From contig JAFNXL010000041.1 in assembly GCA_017379075.1 (NCBI GenBank), positions 62,001 through 126,000 of the forward strand: a DNA stretch of 64,000 nt. Reading direction: 5' to 3'. The notes beneath the pieces are model-generated. The model ran no database searches and was not told the DNA's origin. It worked only from the letters and a program-made list of their open reading frames with translations. This DNA is from Bacteroidaceae bacterium (GTDB taxonomy: Bacteria; Bacteroidota; Bacteroidia; Bacteroidales; Bacteroidaceae). This document shows positions 1 through 8,738 of the stretch, piece after piece (position 1 is the stretch's first letter; each line of letters begins with the position of its first letter). The translations under genes and the position numbers were made by a program.

Positions 1-18
1 TAAAGGAAAGTCTGCCCG

Positions 19-1272
19 ATGGATGTTCTTTACGAGATATGGGGTTCTGTCATGCGCAACAAAATGCGTACCTTGGCCACAGGCATTGCCGTGGCAAGCG
101 GATTGTTCCTGATGATTGTCCTGCAAGGTGCGGGAAACGGTATTATCCACACCTTTAACCGGAACCAAAGCGGATTCTCATTCGACGCCCTCCATGTGTG
201 GGGCGGGTGGACCAGCCTTCCCTTTGACGGTATGGAACGCGGACGCCGTATTGTACTGGACCATCGGGATGAGGGGATGGTAAACCTGCGTTTCCCTAAC
301 GAGACTAAGGGTGTGACTTCCATTATCAGCCAGTCGGGCCTTACTGCTTCTTACGGCACGGAATATTTGGCTGGAGTGGAGTTGGAAGGCATTCATCCCC
401 GTTATGCCGAAATGTCTGCGTTGAAAGTCATTCAGGGTCGCATGATTCATGAACTGGATGTTTCTGAACGTCGCAAAGTGCTGTTGATGAGCGAAAAGAG
501 AGAGAAGGAACTTGCACCCCGAGGAAAATCCCTGCTGAACGAGTATCTATTGATTGACGGCAAGTATTTTAGGGTGGTGGGTATATACGAAGACGACCAA
601 ATGTCCTCGCAGACCACACTTTATACACCGTACACCACGGTGCAGACTCTATATGGTAAGGGGACTGCCATAGATGAACTGATGATTTCTGGAAAAGGTC
701 TGGATACAGAAGAGAAGAACGAATCCTTTGAATTCCGTCTGCGCCAGGGATTGGGCAGTATACACTCTTTCCATCCCGAGGACCAGAGTGCCGTATGGAT
801 ATGGAACCAGGCGAGGGACAACGAAATGATGAACCGTGCCAGCTCCATCTTGCAGGTATCACTTTGGGTTTTGGGAATGCTTACGCTTCTGAGCGGAGTG
901 GTGGGCGTAAGCAACATCATGCTGATTGCCGTCAAGGAACGGACACGCGAGTTTGGCATCCGCAAGGCTTTGGGCGCGACACCCTGGAACATCATCCGCA
1001 TGATTATTTTTGAAAGCATCATCATTACCGGAATATTCGGCTACATCGGCATGTTTGCCGGAGTGGCATTCTGTTCGTACATGGATGCCAGCGTGGGCAA
1101 CCGCACGTTGGACTTCGGAGTGGACAAGATGCAGTATTTCGTAGACCCCACAGTGGACATTACCACTTGTCTGTGGGCTACGCTTGTCATGATTGTATCG
1201 GGTGCTGTGGCCGGATTCTTCCCGGCACACAAGGCATCCAGAGTGAAACCCATTGAGGCATTGCGTGCATGA
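19..1272 (+). CDS. MacB/FtsX-type ABC transporter permease (first of a pair)
   Basis: Inner-membrane permease of a MacB-like ABC exporter, 417 residues. A transmembrane helix lies at about residues 16-37, a large periplasmic (MacB_PCD-type) domain at about 40-270, and three C-terminal helices form the FtsX domain (about 280-417). The conserved KERTREFGIRKALGATP segment near residue 307 is the typical coupling-loop sequence of this family. An in-frame TAA at bases 1-3 fixes the ORF limit and supports ATG 19. Its stop overlaps the start of the next permease (ATGA), so the two are translationally coupled. The operon continues with a membrane fusion protein and an outer-membrane channel. No ATP-binding subunit is visible; it is presumably encoded just upstream of the window. 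The substrate cannot be told from sequence. Confidence 0.93.
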   Translation: MDVLYEIWGSVMRNKMRTLATGIAVASGLFLMIVLQGAGNGIIHTFNRNQSGFSFDALHVWGGWTSLPFDGMERGRRIVLDHRDEGMVNLRFPNETKGVTSIISQSGLTASYGTEYLAGVELEGIHPRYAEMSALKVIQGRMIHELDVSERRKVLLMSEKREKELAPRGKSLLNEYLLIDGKYFRVVGIYEDDQMSSQTTLYTPYTTVQTLYGKGTAIDELMISGKGLDTEEKNESFEFRLRQGLGSIHSFHPEDQSAVWIWNQARDNEMMNRASSILQVSLWVLGMLTLLSGVVGVSNIMLIAVKERTREFGIRKALGATPWNIIRMIIFESIIITGIFGYIGMFAGVAFCSYMDASVGNRTLDFGVDKMQYFVDPTVDITTCLWATLVMIVSGAVAGFFPAHKASRVKPIEALRA

Positions 1273-2531
1273 TACCCATAAGAATAGATAGTGACCAGTG
1301 GGGCGAAATCACAGAATCGCTCCTGCGCAATAAGACGCGTGCGTTCCTGACGGCGTTTGGCATCTTTTGGGGCATCTTCATGCTCCTGCTCCTTATGGGC
1401 GGCGGAAAGGGGATGGAAGATATGTTGTCCTCCAACTTCGCCGGCTTTGCTACCAATTCCGGTTTCATGTTCAGCCAGCAGACCAGCAAACCCTATCAGG
1501 GCTTCCGCAAGGGACGCTGGTGGTCTATACAGGTATCGGATGTGGAGCGTTTGCGCCATGCTGTGCCCGAGGCCGATGTGGTTACGCCCACCGTCCGCAT
1601 CTGGGGACGTACCGCATTGAATGAATCCAAGAGCTGCAATGTCAGTATCTGCGGACAGTTTCCCGAATATGACAGAGTGGACAACCCCAAACTTATTTAC
1701 GGACGAGGTATAAACGAAGTGGACATTGCCCAACGTCGTAAGGTGTGTGTCATCGGGTCGCGTATCCATCAGGAACTGTTCTCGCTGACGGAGAATCCGT
1801 GTGGAAAATCGTTCCAGATAGACGGCATTTATTATACCGTGGTGGGTGTGAGCGGCAAGACTGAGGGCGGAGTAAGCATTGGCGGCAATGCCACCACAAC
1901 GGTACTGATGCCCTACACCACGCTGCAGCAGGCATACAACATTGGTTCGCGTGTGGACATTCTCTGCCTCACGGCACGCGAAGGTTATGACATGACACAG
2001 GTGCAGGCCAAGGCCGAGACTGTTCTGAAACGTGAGCACCGCATCCATCCCGATGACAAGCAGGCGGTTAATATGGTCAATGCAGAGGCCATGTTCTCCA
2101 TGATGGACGAATTGTTCGGCGGCATCAGCATCCTGGTGTGGATGATAGGCGTAGGCACTCTGCTGTCTGGAGTCATTGGCGTGAGCAACATCATGGTGGT
2201 GACAGTGAAGGAGCGCACAACGGAGATAGGTATACGCCGAGCCATCGGTGCCACACCGGCCGACATCATCTTCATGGTAATGAGCGAGAGCGTGGTGCTG
2301 ACATTGCTTGCCGGAATGAGCGGCATCACCATGGCAGTGCTCCTTCTGCACGGCGGAGATGTGGTATATAGTCAGGTGAATTCTGATGCCGCCCCCATCT
2401 CGTTCCAGATTACCTTTTCCACCGCATTGGTGGCAGCTGGCACACTTTCCGTGCTGGGTGTCCTTGCCGGGTTGGCTCCGGCCTACAGGGCAATGCGCAT
2501 AAAACCGGTGGATGCCATGCGCGAAGAATAA
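1269..2531 (+). CDS. MacB/FtsX-type ABC transporter permease (second of a pair)
   Basis: Second permease of the same exporter, 420 residues, with the same plan as the first: one N-terminal helix at about 22-45, a periplasmic domain at about 50-275, and three FtsX helices at the C-terminus with the KERTTEIGIRRAIGATP loop near residue 314. It starts inside the stop codon of the preceding gene (ATGA, 1269-1272). Two different half-size permeases in tandem suggest a heterodimeric membrane core, unlike MacB itself, which is a homodimer fused to its ATPase. This is inferred from gene order. Confidence 0.93.
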   Translation: MIPIRIDSDQWGEITESLLRNKTRAFLTAFGIFWGIFMLLLLMGGGKGMEDMLSSNFAGFATNSGFMFSQQTSKPYQGFRKGRWWSIQVSDVERLRHAVPEADVVTPTVRIWGRTALNESKSCNVSICGQFPEYDRVDNPKLIYGRGINEVDIAQRRKVCVIGSRIHQELFSLTENPCGKSFQIDGIYYTVVGVSGKTEGGVSIGGNATTTVLMPYTTLQQAYNIGSRVDILCLTAREGYDMTQVQAKAETVLKREHRIHPDDKQAVNMVNAEAMFSMMDELFGGISILVWMIGVGTLLSGVIGVSNIMVVTVKERTTEIGIRRAIGATPADIIFMVMSESVVLTLLAGMSGITMAVLLLHGGDVVYSQVNSDAAPISFQITFSTALVAAGTLSVLGVLAGLAPAYRAMRIKPVDAMREE

Positions 2532-2576
2532 TGAATACACGATAAAAAGGAATATAACAAAATAGAATAATACGCT

Positions 2577-3674
2577 ATGATGAAAAAGATTTTCAAATGG
2601 TTTCTGATTGTCTCGGCCATAGTGGTTTTTGCAGGAACCTTTGTCTTCCTGTACCAAAAGTCCAGACCCAAGGAAAAGGTCTATCACGTACTCCCTGTAA
2701 CCAAGATGGATCTGGAGAAAAAGACAATTGTGAACGGCAAGATTGAGCCGAGAGACGAGGTGAGCATTAAACCGCAGATTTCGGGTATCATCACCGAACT
2801 GTTTAAGGAAGCAGGCCAGCCGGTGAAGAAGGACGAGGTCATTGCCAAGGTGAAGGTCATCCCGGACATGGGCAACCTCAGTGCGGCCGAATACCGTGTG
2901 CGACAGGCCGAGGTGAACATGAACCAGGCGCAGACGGACTATGACCGCATGAACCGTCTTTACGAACAGAAAGTGGTAAGCGCGGAGAACTATGAGAAGC
3001 AGGCAGTGGCATACCGTCAAGCGCAGTTGGAACTGTCCAGTGCGCGTGATGCCCTGAATATTGTGCGCGAGGGTATCTCGCTGAGCAATGCCAGCATGAG
3101 CACCACCCTTATCCGCTCCACCATTGACGGTCTGATACTGGACGTTCCGGTGAAGGTGGGAAACAGTGTGATTCTGAGTAACAGTTTTAACGATGGAACC
3201 ACCATTGCCACTGTGGCGGACATGGGTAACTTGATATTCAGGGGCCAGATAGATGAAACCGAAGTGGGACGCATCTCCGAAGGTATTCCCGTGAACATCT
3301 CGGTGGGCGCTCTCCCCGATGTCCGTTTGAACGCCACACTGGAATACATCAGTCCTAAGGGCGTGGAGCAGAACGGAGCTAACCAGTTCGAGATTAAGGC
3401 AGCCATATCCTTGCCCGAGGGAATTACCATCCGCAGCGGCTACAGTGCCAATGCCGAGATTGTGCTGGAACGTGCCCAGCAGTGTCTGAGCATTCCCGAG
3501 GCCGCGTTGGAGTTCTCTGGCGACACCACGTTTGTGCATGTACTGAAGGACAGCGTTCCCGTTCAGCGCTATGAGCGTATCCGAGTGGTTACGGGGTTGA
3601 GCGACGGCGTGAACATCCAGGTGTGCGAGGGAGTGAAGGATGGCCAACAGGTAAGAGGAATGATAAAAGAATAG
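2577..3674 (+). CDS. efflux periplasmic adaptor (HlyD/AcrA/MacA membrane fusion protein)
   Basis: Membrane fusion protein of 365 residues that would bridge the ABC permeases to the outer-membrane channel. An N-terminal membrane anchor spans about residues 7-27. A lipoyl/barrel-sandwich half starts near residue 60 (KPQISGIITEL), followed by an alpha-hairpin rich in Gln and Ala at about 100-160, the second lipoyl half (STIDGLILDVPVKVG) and beta-barrel domains. The start is ATG 2577 or the adjacent ATG 2580. It lies 45 bp after the second permease and 4 bp before the TolC-like gene, so it belongs to the same operon. Family assignment is secure; the exported compound is unknown. Confidence 0.92.
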   Translation: MMKKIFKWFLIVSAIVVFAGTFVFLYQKSRPKEKVYHVLPVTKMDLEKKTIVNGKIEPRDEVSIKPQISGIITELFKEAGQPVKKDEVIAKVKVIPDMGNLSAAEYRVRQAEVNMNQAQTDYDRMNRLYEQKVVSAENYEKQAVAYRQAQLELSSARDALNIVREGISLSNASMSTTLIRSTIDGLILDVPVKVGNSVILSNSFNDGTTIATVADMGNLIFRGQIDETEVGRISEGIPVNISVGALPDVRLNATLEYISPKGVEQNGANQFEIKAAISLPEGITIRSGYSANAEIVLERAQQCLSIPEAALEFSGDTTFVHVLKDSVPVQRYERIRVVTGLSDGVNIQVCEGVKDGQQVRGMIKE

Positions 3675-3678
3675 GACT

Positions 3679-4992
3679 ATGAGGGGAAAATATCTGATAA
3701 TCCCGTGCCTGCTCTTGTGGAGCGCAGGCGTTTCTGCCCAGCAGAAATGGGACTTGCAGCAGTGCATATCACATGCTCAGGCTCACAACATTCAGTTGAA
3801 GCAACAGGCTCAGGTGGTGAAGAACCAGGAGATAAGTCTGAACTCGGCACGTAATAACCGTCTGCCGGGCATTGACGCGTCCGCTTCACAAAGTTTCAAT
3901 TTCGGCCGTGGTCTGACCATCGAGAACACCTACGTAAACCGAAATACGCTGAGCACCTCCTTCAGCGCCAATGCCAGTATGTCTGTGTATGACGGCGGAC
4001 AGATTACGCGCAACATCCAGGTGCAGAAACTGCAATTGGAAGCCAGTTTGGCCGACCTGACCAGGGCGCAGGAGAACCTGAGCCTGCAAGTGGCGTCGGT
4101 CTATCTTGAAGTGTTGTTCCAGGAAGAACTTTTGGACGTGGCGCGGCAACAATGCCAGCTGTCCCAGTCGCAGGCCGACCGCATAAAGAAACTGCTGGAC
4201 GCGGGCAAGGCTGCGGAAAGCGAGTGGGCCGATGCCAAAGCGCTGGTGGCTGCTGATGAGATGTCCGCCACACAGGCCGAGAACAACTACCGTCTGTCTC
4301 TGCTTACATTGTCCCAATTGCTGGAACAGCCTTCGCCCGAGGGATTCTCCGTGGTGAAGCCCGAACTGCCAGCGGCGGCAGACGTGGTGTTGCCCTTGCC
4401 CGATGCCATCATGGCCGACGCCGTAGGCATAAAGCCTGAGATTAAGGCCAGCGAATATCGTGTGAAAAGTGCCGAGCGCAGCATCCTTTTGGCAAAAACC
4501 GGATATTATCCCAAACTGAGTCTGGGTGCCGGTTTGGGAACGAGTTATTACAAAACATCCGGATACGAGACCACGTCTTTCGGACGGCAGATGAGAGAGA
4601 ACTTCAACCGCTACATCGGTCTGTCGCTCAGTGTACCCGTGTTCAACCGATTACAGACACGCAACCAAATCCGTTCCGCCCGTGTGCAGCTGTACACACA
4701 ACAACTGGCGTTGGAGCAGACACGCAAGGACATATATAAGGAAATACAACAGGCCTACTACAATGCCATGGCGGCACAACGGCAATGTCTGAGTGCATTG
4801 GCTGCCGAAGAAGCATCGCAGGCTTCGTTTGCGCTGACTGCCACCAAATACGAGAACGGGCAGTCCACCGCCACTGAGTTTCAGGAAGCCAAGACTCGTC
4901 TGGCCAAAGCGCAGTCCGACGGACTTCAGGCGCGTTATTCCTTCTTCTTCCGCACAAAGATCCTTGATTTCTACCGCGGCGTTCCGTTTTGA
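3679..4992 (+). CDS. TolC-family outer-membrane efflux channel
   Basis: Outer-membrane factor of 437 residues completing the tripartite exporter. A signal peptide ends at about residue 20 (SAGVSAQ). The rest shows the two structural repeats of TolC/OprM proteins: long heptad-like helices around residues 30-75 and 125-215 in the first half and 250-290 and 335-420 in the second, with short beta strands between (for example the FNFGRGLT and LSLSVPVFNRL regions). It starts 4 bp after the adaptor stop. A perfect 11-bp hairpin overlaps its stop codon and probably ends or processes the transcript. Confidence 0.93.
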   Translation: MRGKYLIIPCLLLWSAGVSAQQKWDLQQCISHAQAHNIQLKQQAQVVKNQEISLNSARNNRLPGIDASASQSFNFGRGLTIENTYVNRNTLSTSFSANASMSVYDGGQITRNIQVQKLQLEASLADLTRAQENLSLQVASVYLEVLFQEELLDVARQQCQLSQSQADRIKKLLDAGKAAESEWADAKALVAADEMSATQAENNYRLSLLTLSQLLEQPSPEGFSVVKPELPAAADVVLPLPDAIMADAVGIKPEIKASEYRVKSAERSILLAKTGYYPKLSLGAGLGTSYYKTSGYETTSFGRQMRENFNRYIGLSLSVPVFNRLQTRNQIRSARVQLYTQQLALEQTRKDIYKEIQQAYYNAMAAQRQCLSALAAEEASQASFALTATKYENGQSTATEFQEAKTRLAKAQSDGLQARYSFFFRTKILDFYRGVPF

Positions 4993-5019
4993 ACGATGAG
5001 CGAAATCTGCTCATCGTTC
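4991..5019 (+). terminator. hairpin overlapping the tolC-like stop codon
   Basis: Perfect inverted repeat: GAACGATGAGC (4991-5001), 7-nt loop, GCTCATCGTTC (5009-5019). It starts inside the TGA of the TolC-like gene. No T-run follows, so it may act as a 3' processing or stabilising structure rather than a classical intrinsic terminator. Confidence 0.5.
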
Positions 5020-5132
5020 AGCATCTGAAATAAGTTAAATGTGATATGTTGATGGCTGTTGCGAGAAATCGGCAACGCAGACGTCTTCAAGTTCCCGGGA
5101 TACGTCCCTGTTTCGCCCCCGTCCTGTATAAT

Positions 5133-5312
5133 CGGGTAGCCGTTTGAGGCTTCCAAGAGCTTCCGCGCTCAGAACGGGTAGCCGTTTGAGGTTTCCAAGA
5201 GCTTCCGCGCTCAGAACGGGTAGCCGTTTGAGGTTTCCAAAAGCTTCCGTGCTCAGAACGGGTAGCCGTTTGAGGCATCCAAGAGCTTCTGCGCTCAGAA
5301 CGGGCAGCCGTT
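5133..5312. repeat. 42-bp tandem repeat array, 4.3 copies, between convergent genes
   Basis: Four 42-bp units begin at 5133, 5175, 5217 and 5259; a partial fifth at 5301 ends at the xylanase stop codon. Units start with CGGGTAGCCGTTTGAGG and carry a small GAGC/GCTC inverted repeat around TTCCGC. Divergence between units is only a few bases. Because 42 is a multiple of three, both strands stay open in the repeats, which produces spurious ORFs. The rest of the gap (5020-5132) shows no recognisable gene. There is no spacer structure, so this is not a CRISPR. Confidence 0.9.
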
Positions 5313-6356
5313 TTAGAAATCTTTTACTTTGTAATAAGCCTCCTTTGGCTGATACTCCTTATCGAAGAGCAGGGGGTAGTTGTGTGTGCCGAGCCATGAA
5401 TCCTTGTCGCTCAGGTTCCAGAAGGTTACGCTCTTGACCACCTTTTTGTGTTCGCGCAGTACACGGAACAGGCCCACATAGCGTTCTTCCTGCTTCTGCT
5501 TTATCTCGTCAGTAATCTGCATCTCGGCCTTTTTCTTGAAGTCGAGGTTGCCGCCCATGTCCGTGTTGGCTCGCATGTCCAGTTCGGTGACGTGTATCAC
5601 GTCCACCAGTTCGGCGTACTTTCTGATGGCCTCGTCCACCTCCTTTAGGTTGTCCCAATGTACGTTATAGTGCCCCTGCATGCCGATTCCGTCGATGGGA
5701 ACGCCAGCTTCCTTCATCTTCTTTACCATATTATATATATTGTCGCGCTTGTGGGGGATGATGGCGTTGTAGTCGTTGTAGAAAAGCAGGGCTTTGGGAT
5801 CGGCCTCGCGGGCAAACTGGAAGGCCTTGGCAATGAACTCGTCACCGCAGAGTTTGTACAGGCGCGAATTACGATAGGGGTTGGGGCCGCCATCGGCGAT
5901 GGCTTCGTTCACCACATCCCAGCAATAGACCACGTCCTTGTAGCGGTTCACCACAGCATGTATGTGCTCCCTCATGCGCTCATAGAAGACCTCCTTGCTA
6001 ACGGGGTTCCCCTCGTTGTCGGTAAACATCCAGTCGCAGAACTGGTTGTGCCATACCAGACAGTGGCCGCGCATCTTTATCTTGTTCTTACGGCAGAAGT
6101 TGGCAATGCGGTCTGCTCCTTCCCATGTATAGACACCCTCGCGTGGATGTGTGCTGGCGGGCTTCATGGCGTTTTCTGCTGTCACGCTGTTGAACTCCTT
6201 GCAGACCAGTGCGCCCTGCATTTCGTCCGTAACGTTGCGCAGGTTTACTGCCACGCCGATGTCGAAATACTTCCTATAGGCTTTTTTCAGGCTTTTTGCC
6301 TCCATTCCCATGATGCAGCCCATCAAAATGGCTGCTAAAAACAATCTTTTTCCCAT
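5313..6356 (-). CDS. GH10 endo-1,4-beta-xylanase
   Basis: Glycoside hydrolase family 10 xylanase, 347 residues, which cleaves internal beta-1,4 bonds of xylan. The acid/base glutamate is in WDVVNEA and the nucleophile in HVTELD, both standard GH10 motifs; GHCLVWHNQ is the conserved upstream strand. The start chosen is ATG 6356 (MGKRLFLAAI), because it gives a proper signal sequence. A longer frame extends to 6560, but it overlaps the upstream esterase and lacks family similarity. The signal could be lipoprotein type (LMGC), which would place the enzyme on a membrane surface. It lies 31 bp after the esterase gene and is probably co-transcribed with it. Its stop codon touches the 42-bp repeat array. 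Confidence 0.95.
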   Translation of the reverse strand: MGKRLFLAAILMGCIMGMEAKSLKKAYRKYFDIGVAVNLRNVTDEMQGALVCKEFNSVTAENAMKPASTHPREGVYTWEGADRIANFCRKNKIKMRGHCLVWHNQFCDWMFTDNEGNPVSKEVFYERMREHIHAVVNRYKDVVYCWDVVNEAIADGGPNPYRNSRLYKLCGDEFIAKAFQFAREADPKALLFYNDYNAIIPHKRDNIYNMVKKMKEAGVPIDGIGMQGHYNVHWDNLKEVDEAIRKYAELVDVIHVTELDMRANTDMGGNLDFKKKAEMQITDEIKQKQEERYVGLFRVLREHKKVVKSVTFWNLSDKDSWLGTHNYPLLFDKEYQPKEAYYKVKDF

Positions 6357-6387
6357 AAATGACAAATTTTTAAAGTGGCATAACAGT

Positions 6388-7257
6388 TTATTCCAAATAT
6401 TTCTTGAAGAAGTTCCATACTTCCTCACCCGTGTCCATATCATCCGTGAACCAGTTGTGTCCGGCGTTGACCACCTCATAGAGCCACACGTCGTTATTCG
6501 TTTGCGGGTTTGCATAACGGTGACGGATGATGTCATGTGCCTTTGCCGAGTACACGCCACCCTTGATGGTGTCGGTGGTGATGTGGGAACAGCGGTTTTT
6601 TGCGATTATGGTCCCCACAGCCAACGGCACGGGCATGTATGCCCCCCAGCCGCCTTTATTGTCGAGGTCGCCCCACCATTCGGAGGTGTGGTCCTGTGTG
6701 CCGTGGATTTCCAGGAACGGAATGGGTTTGGGGATGTCCAGTTCTCTGTACATCCATTCCATCGTCAGACCGGCCAGTGATCCCAATGCCTTGAACGTAT
6801 TCTGCTTGGAATAGGCCAGCAGATAACACATCTCTCCACCGTTTGACATGCCGGTGAGGAAGGTGTTCGCCTTGCTCAGGCGGTATTTTTTCTGCACATA
6901 TTTGGCCATTGTACACATGGTCTTCACGTCGTCAATCTCCCATCCTTCCTGAAAGGGATAGCCCACGTTCCAACTGTTTTTCCCCTTGGGGTCTTTAAGC
7001 CCGACGGGAATGCAAACGGCAAACTTGTGACGGTTTGCGGCCTCGTTCATCCAACTTTTTTGGTTCCCCCTATTGCCATATCCATGCAAGGCAAAGACCA
7101 AAGGGGCGTTTTCGGGGAGCTCGTCTGGAAGATACATGAAAAAATGGCGTTGATGGCCTTGTATTTTGATGGAATCTTTCACTATTCTCTGGGCTTGCAT
7201 GAAAAGGCATCCAGTCCAGAAAACAAGGAGAAGGGAGATGAAGCGTTGTGGTTTCAT
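6388..7257 (-). CDS. secreted CE1-like feruloyl/acetyl esterase (alpha/beta hydrolase)
   Basis: Alpha/beta hydrolase of 289 residues of the CE1/LpqC-type esterase group (feruloyl and acetylxylan esterases, PHB depolymerase-like). Signal peptide residues 1-22 end at MQA. The oxyanion region is ALHGYGNRG; the nucleophile elbow is GMSNGG; the likely acid is in HGTQDH and the histidine in NAGHNW. ATG 7257 is preferred over an upstream start because it begins a clean signal peptide. Placed before a GH10 xylanase, it probably removes ferulate or acetate side groups from xylan; the exact ester is inferred from context only. Confidence 0.85.
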   Translation of the reverse strand: MKPQRFISLLLVFWTGCLFMQAQRIVKDSIKIQGHQRHFFMYLPDELPENAPLVFALHGYGNRGNQKSWMNEAANRHKFAVCIPVGLKDPKGKNSWNVGYPFQEGWEIDDVKTMCTMAKYVQKKYRLSKANTFLTGMSNGGEMCYLLAYSKQNTFKALGSLAGLTMEWMYRELDIPKPIPFLEIHGTQDHTSEWWGDLDNKGGWGAYMPVPLAVGTIIAKNRCSHITTDTIKGGVYSAKAHDIIRHRYANPQTNNDVWLYEVVNAGHNWFTDDMDTGEEVWNFFKKYLE

Positions 7258-7287
7258 GGCAAATGTAATGTACTGGTTTATATTGTA

Positions 7288-7318
7288 AAATCCCTTGCAC
7301 GCAAGGCGCAAGGGATTT
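7288..7318 (-). terminator. terminator-like hairpin after the epimerase gene
   Basis: Inverted repeat AAATCCCTTGC (7288-7298) / GCAAGGGATTT (7308-7318), 11 bp with a 9-nt loop. On the minus strand the stem runs into TTTTAC, giving a short U-tract. It lies between the aldose 1-epimerase stop and the esterase start, so it may limit read-through within the cluster. Confidence 0.6.
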
Positions 7319-7335
7319 GGATATGACGATAGGTT

Positions 7336-8508
7336 CTACTTTACACTGAACTTATAGATGGTCTTGGTGGCATAAGTTTCTCCGGGACGGAGAGTAGTGC
7401 TGGGGAACTCAGGCTTGTTGGGGCTGTCGGGATAGTGCTGTGTCTCAAAGCAGAAGGCACTGCGTCTGGGATAGGCAACACCTTTCTTTCCCATGAAGCT
7501 TCCGTCCAGGAAGTTACCAGCATAGAACTGCATGCCGGGCTGGTCGGTGTACATGTCCATCTGGATACCGGTGGTGGGGTCATACAAGGTTCCGGCAATG
7601 GTGTTGATGTCGCCTCCGGTGGCCAGAATCCAGTTGTGGTCATAGCCCTTACCGTTCACAATTTGAACACTTGTGGTGTCGTCAATGCGGTCGCCCACAC
7701 GGGTGGGAGTACGGAAGTCGAAGGGAGTTCCCTCAACCGAAGCGATTTCGCCTGTAACGGCTACGTTCTCGTCAACGGGAGTGTACTCGTTGGCGTTGAG
7801 ATAAAGAACCTCGTCCAACATATCCTTGCTGGCATCTCCGCTCAGGCTGAAGTAGCAGTGATTGGTCAGGTTCAGCACGGTGGGCTTGTCTGTTGTGGCC
7901 TCGTAGGCAATCTCAATGGCGTTGTCTGTGGTCAGTGTGTAGGTAACCTTCACGCTTACTTCACCGGGGAAACCGTCCTCGCCGTCGGGACTTACAGTGG
8001 TGAACTCAATCTTGGTGTCGTCCACTTGGTTGGCATCCCACATGCGGTTGTGGAAAGCCACCTCGCCACCGCCGTGCAGACAGTTGCCGTTGTTGTTGGC
8101 GATGAGCTGGTATTCCTGTCCGTCCAGTGTGAACTTGCTGTTGCCGATACGGTTGCCGTAGCGTCCGATCAAGGCACCGAAGTTGCAACCCTGATAGCCG
8201 TACTTGATGTAGTCGGCAATGGAGTCATGTCCCAAGCATACGTCCTGCATGTTGCCGGCCTTGTCGGGAACCATGATGCTGACAATACGTCCGCCGAAGT
8301 TGGTGAAGCACACTTCCATGCCGTTGGCGTTTGTCAGTGTGAAGAGGTCGGTCTGCTTGCCGGCATGTTCGGTCTGGAAATTACTGCGCAGCAGTCCGCT
8401 CAGAGTGGGCTGCTCTTCCTGTGCGGTAGGTTTGGGTTGGCATGACACAATGGCCAATGAGGCTGCGGCAATTGCCATCAGACTGCCAGAAAAAAACTTT
8501 TTCATCAT
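7336..8508 (-). CDS. galM: aldose 1-epimerase (mutarotase), lipoprotein
   Basis: Aldose 1-epimerase of 390 residues, interconverting alpha and beta anomers of aldoses such as galactose, glucose or xylose. The N-terminus is a lipoprotein signal ending at AIVSC (Cys23), so it is exported rather than cytoplasmic like E. coli GalM. Family signatures: FGALIGRYGNRIG, the catalytic His in NLTNHCYFSL and the catalytic Glu in FCFETQHYPDSP. The start is ATG 8508 or 8505. It is the first gene of a leftward xylan-related cluster, with a terminator-like hairpin between it and the esterase. A lipidated mutarotase next to a xylanase suggests it works on released sugars in the periplasm; that is inference. 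Confidence 0.93.
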   Translation of the reverse strand: MMKKFFSGSLMAIAAASLAIVSCQPKPTAQEEQPTLSGLLRSNFQTEHAGKQTDLFTLTNANGMEVCFTNFGGRIVSIMVPDKAGNMQDVCLGHDSIADYIKYGYQGCNFGALIGRYGNRIGNSKFTLDGQEYQLIANNNGNCLHGGGEVAFHNRMWDANQVDDTKIEFTTVSPDGEDGFPGEVSVKVTYTLTTDNAIEIAYEATTDKPTVLNLTNHCYFSLSGDASKDMLDEVLYLNANEYTPVDENVAVTGEIASVEGTPFDFRTPTRVGDRIDDTTSVQIVNGKGYDHNWILATGGDINTIAGTLYDPTTGIQMDMYTDQPGMQFYAGNFLDGSFMGKKGVAYPRRSAFCFETQHYPDSPNKPEFPSTTLRPGETYATKTIYKFSVK

Positions 8509-8565
8509 GATGTGAATTGATTTTTAAATGAATAAATTGTGATGTGATTTATGATTATTTAAGGC

Positions 8566-8573
8566 CAAAGTTA
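8566..8573 (-). promoter_or_regulatory. Bacteroidetes -7 element for the epimerase gene
   Basis: Exact TAACTTTG on the minus strand (matches TAnnTTTG), 57 bp upstream of the start codon. No convincing -33 TTTG is seen. Confidence 0.55.
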
Positions 8574-8680
8574 TAAAAATTATCCTATATGCCCCCTTAT
8601 TCCATCCCTTTTTTATATAAAAGCATAACATGAAGCGCTTTTTTAACACAAACTTTAATGTGTAATCGTTATTTTCTTTA

Positions 8681-8688
8681 TAATTTTG
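8681..8688 (+). promoter_or_regulatory. Bacteroidetes -7 element for the 1765-residue protein gene
   Basis: TAATTTTG (TAnnTTTG consensus), 50 bp upstream of ATG 8739, in an AT-rich divergent intergenic region. The -33 box is not clear. Confidence 0.55.
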
Positions 8689-8738
8689 CGCACAAAATCC
8701 CTATTTTTAATAATCAAAAAAATCAATTGTTTAACTAA

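Noticed and set aside
1041-3767. 908-codon open frame on the minus strand
   Set aside because: It is antisense to three well-supported efflux genes, is rich in His/Cys/Tyr as expected of a codon-bias shadow, and has no family resemblance.
5133-5312. Possible CRISPR array
   Set aside because: Units are contiguous 42-bp tandem repeats with no unique spacers and no cas genes nearby.
5087-5437. Repeat-encoding frames on both strands of the 42-bp array
   Set aside because: A 14-codon period keeps all frames open by chance; both strands give low-complexity Arg/Ser-rich peptides.
6357-6560. 68-codon N-terminal extension of the xylanase
   Set aside because: It overlaps the upstream esterase in another frame, and a proper signal sequence begins at 6356.
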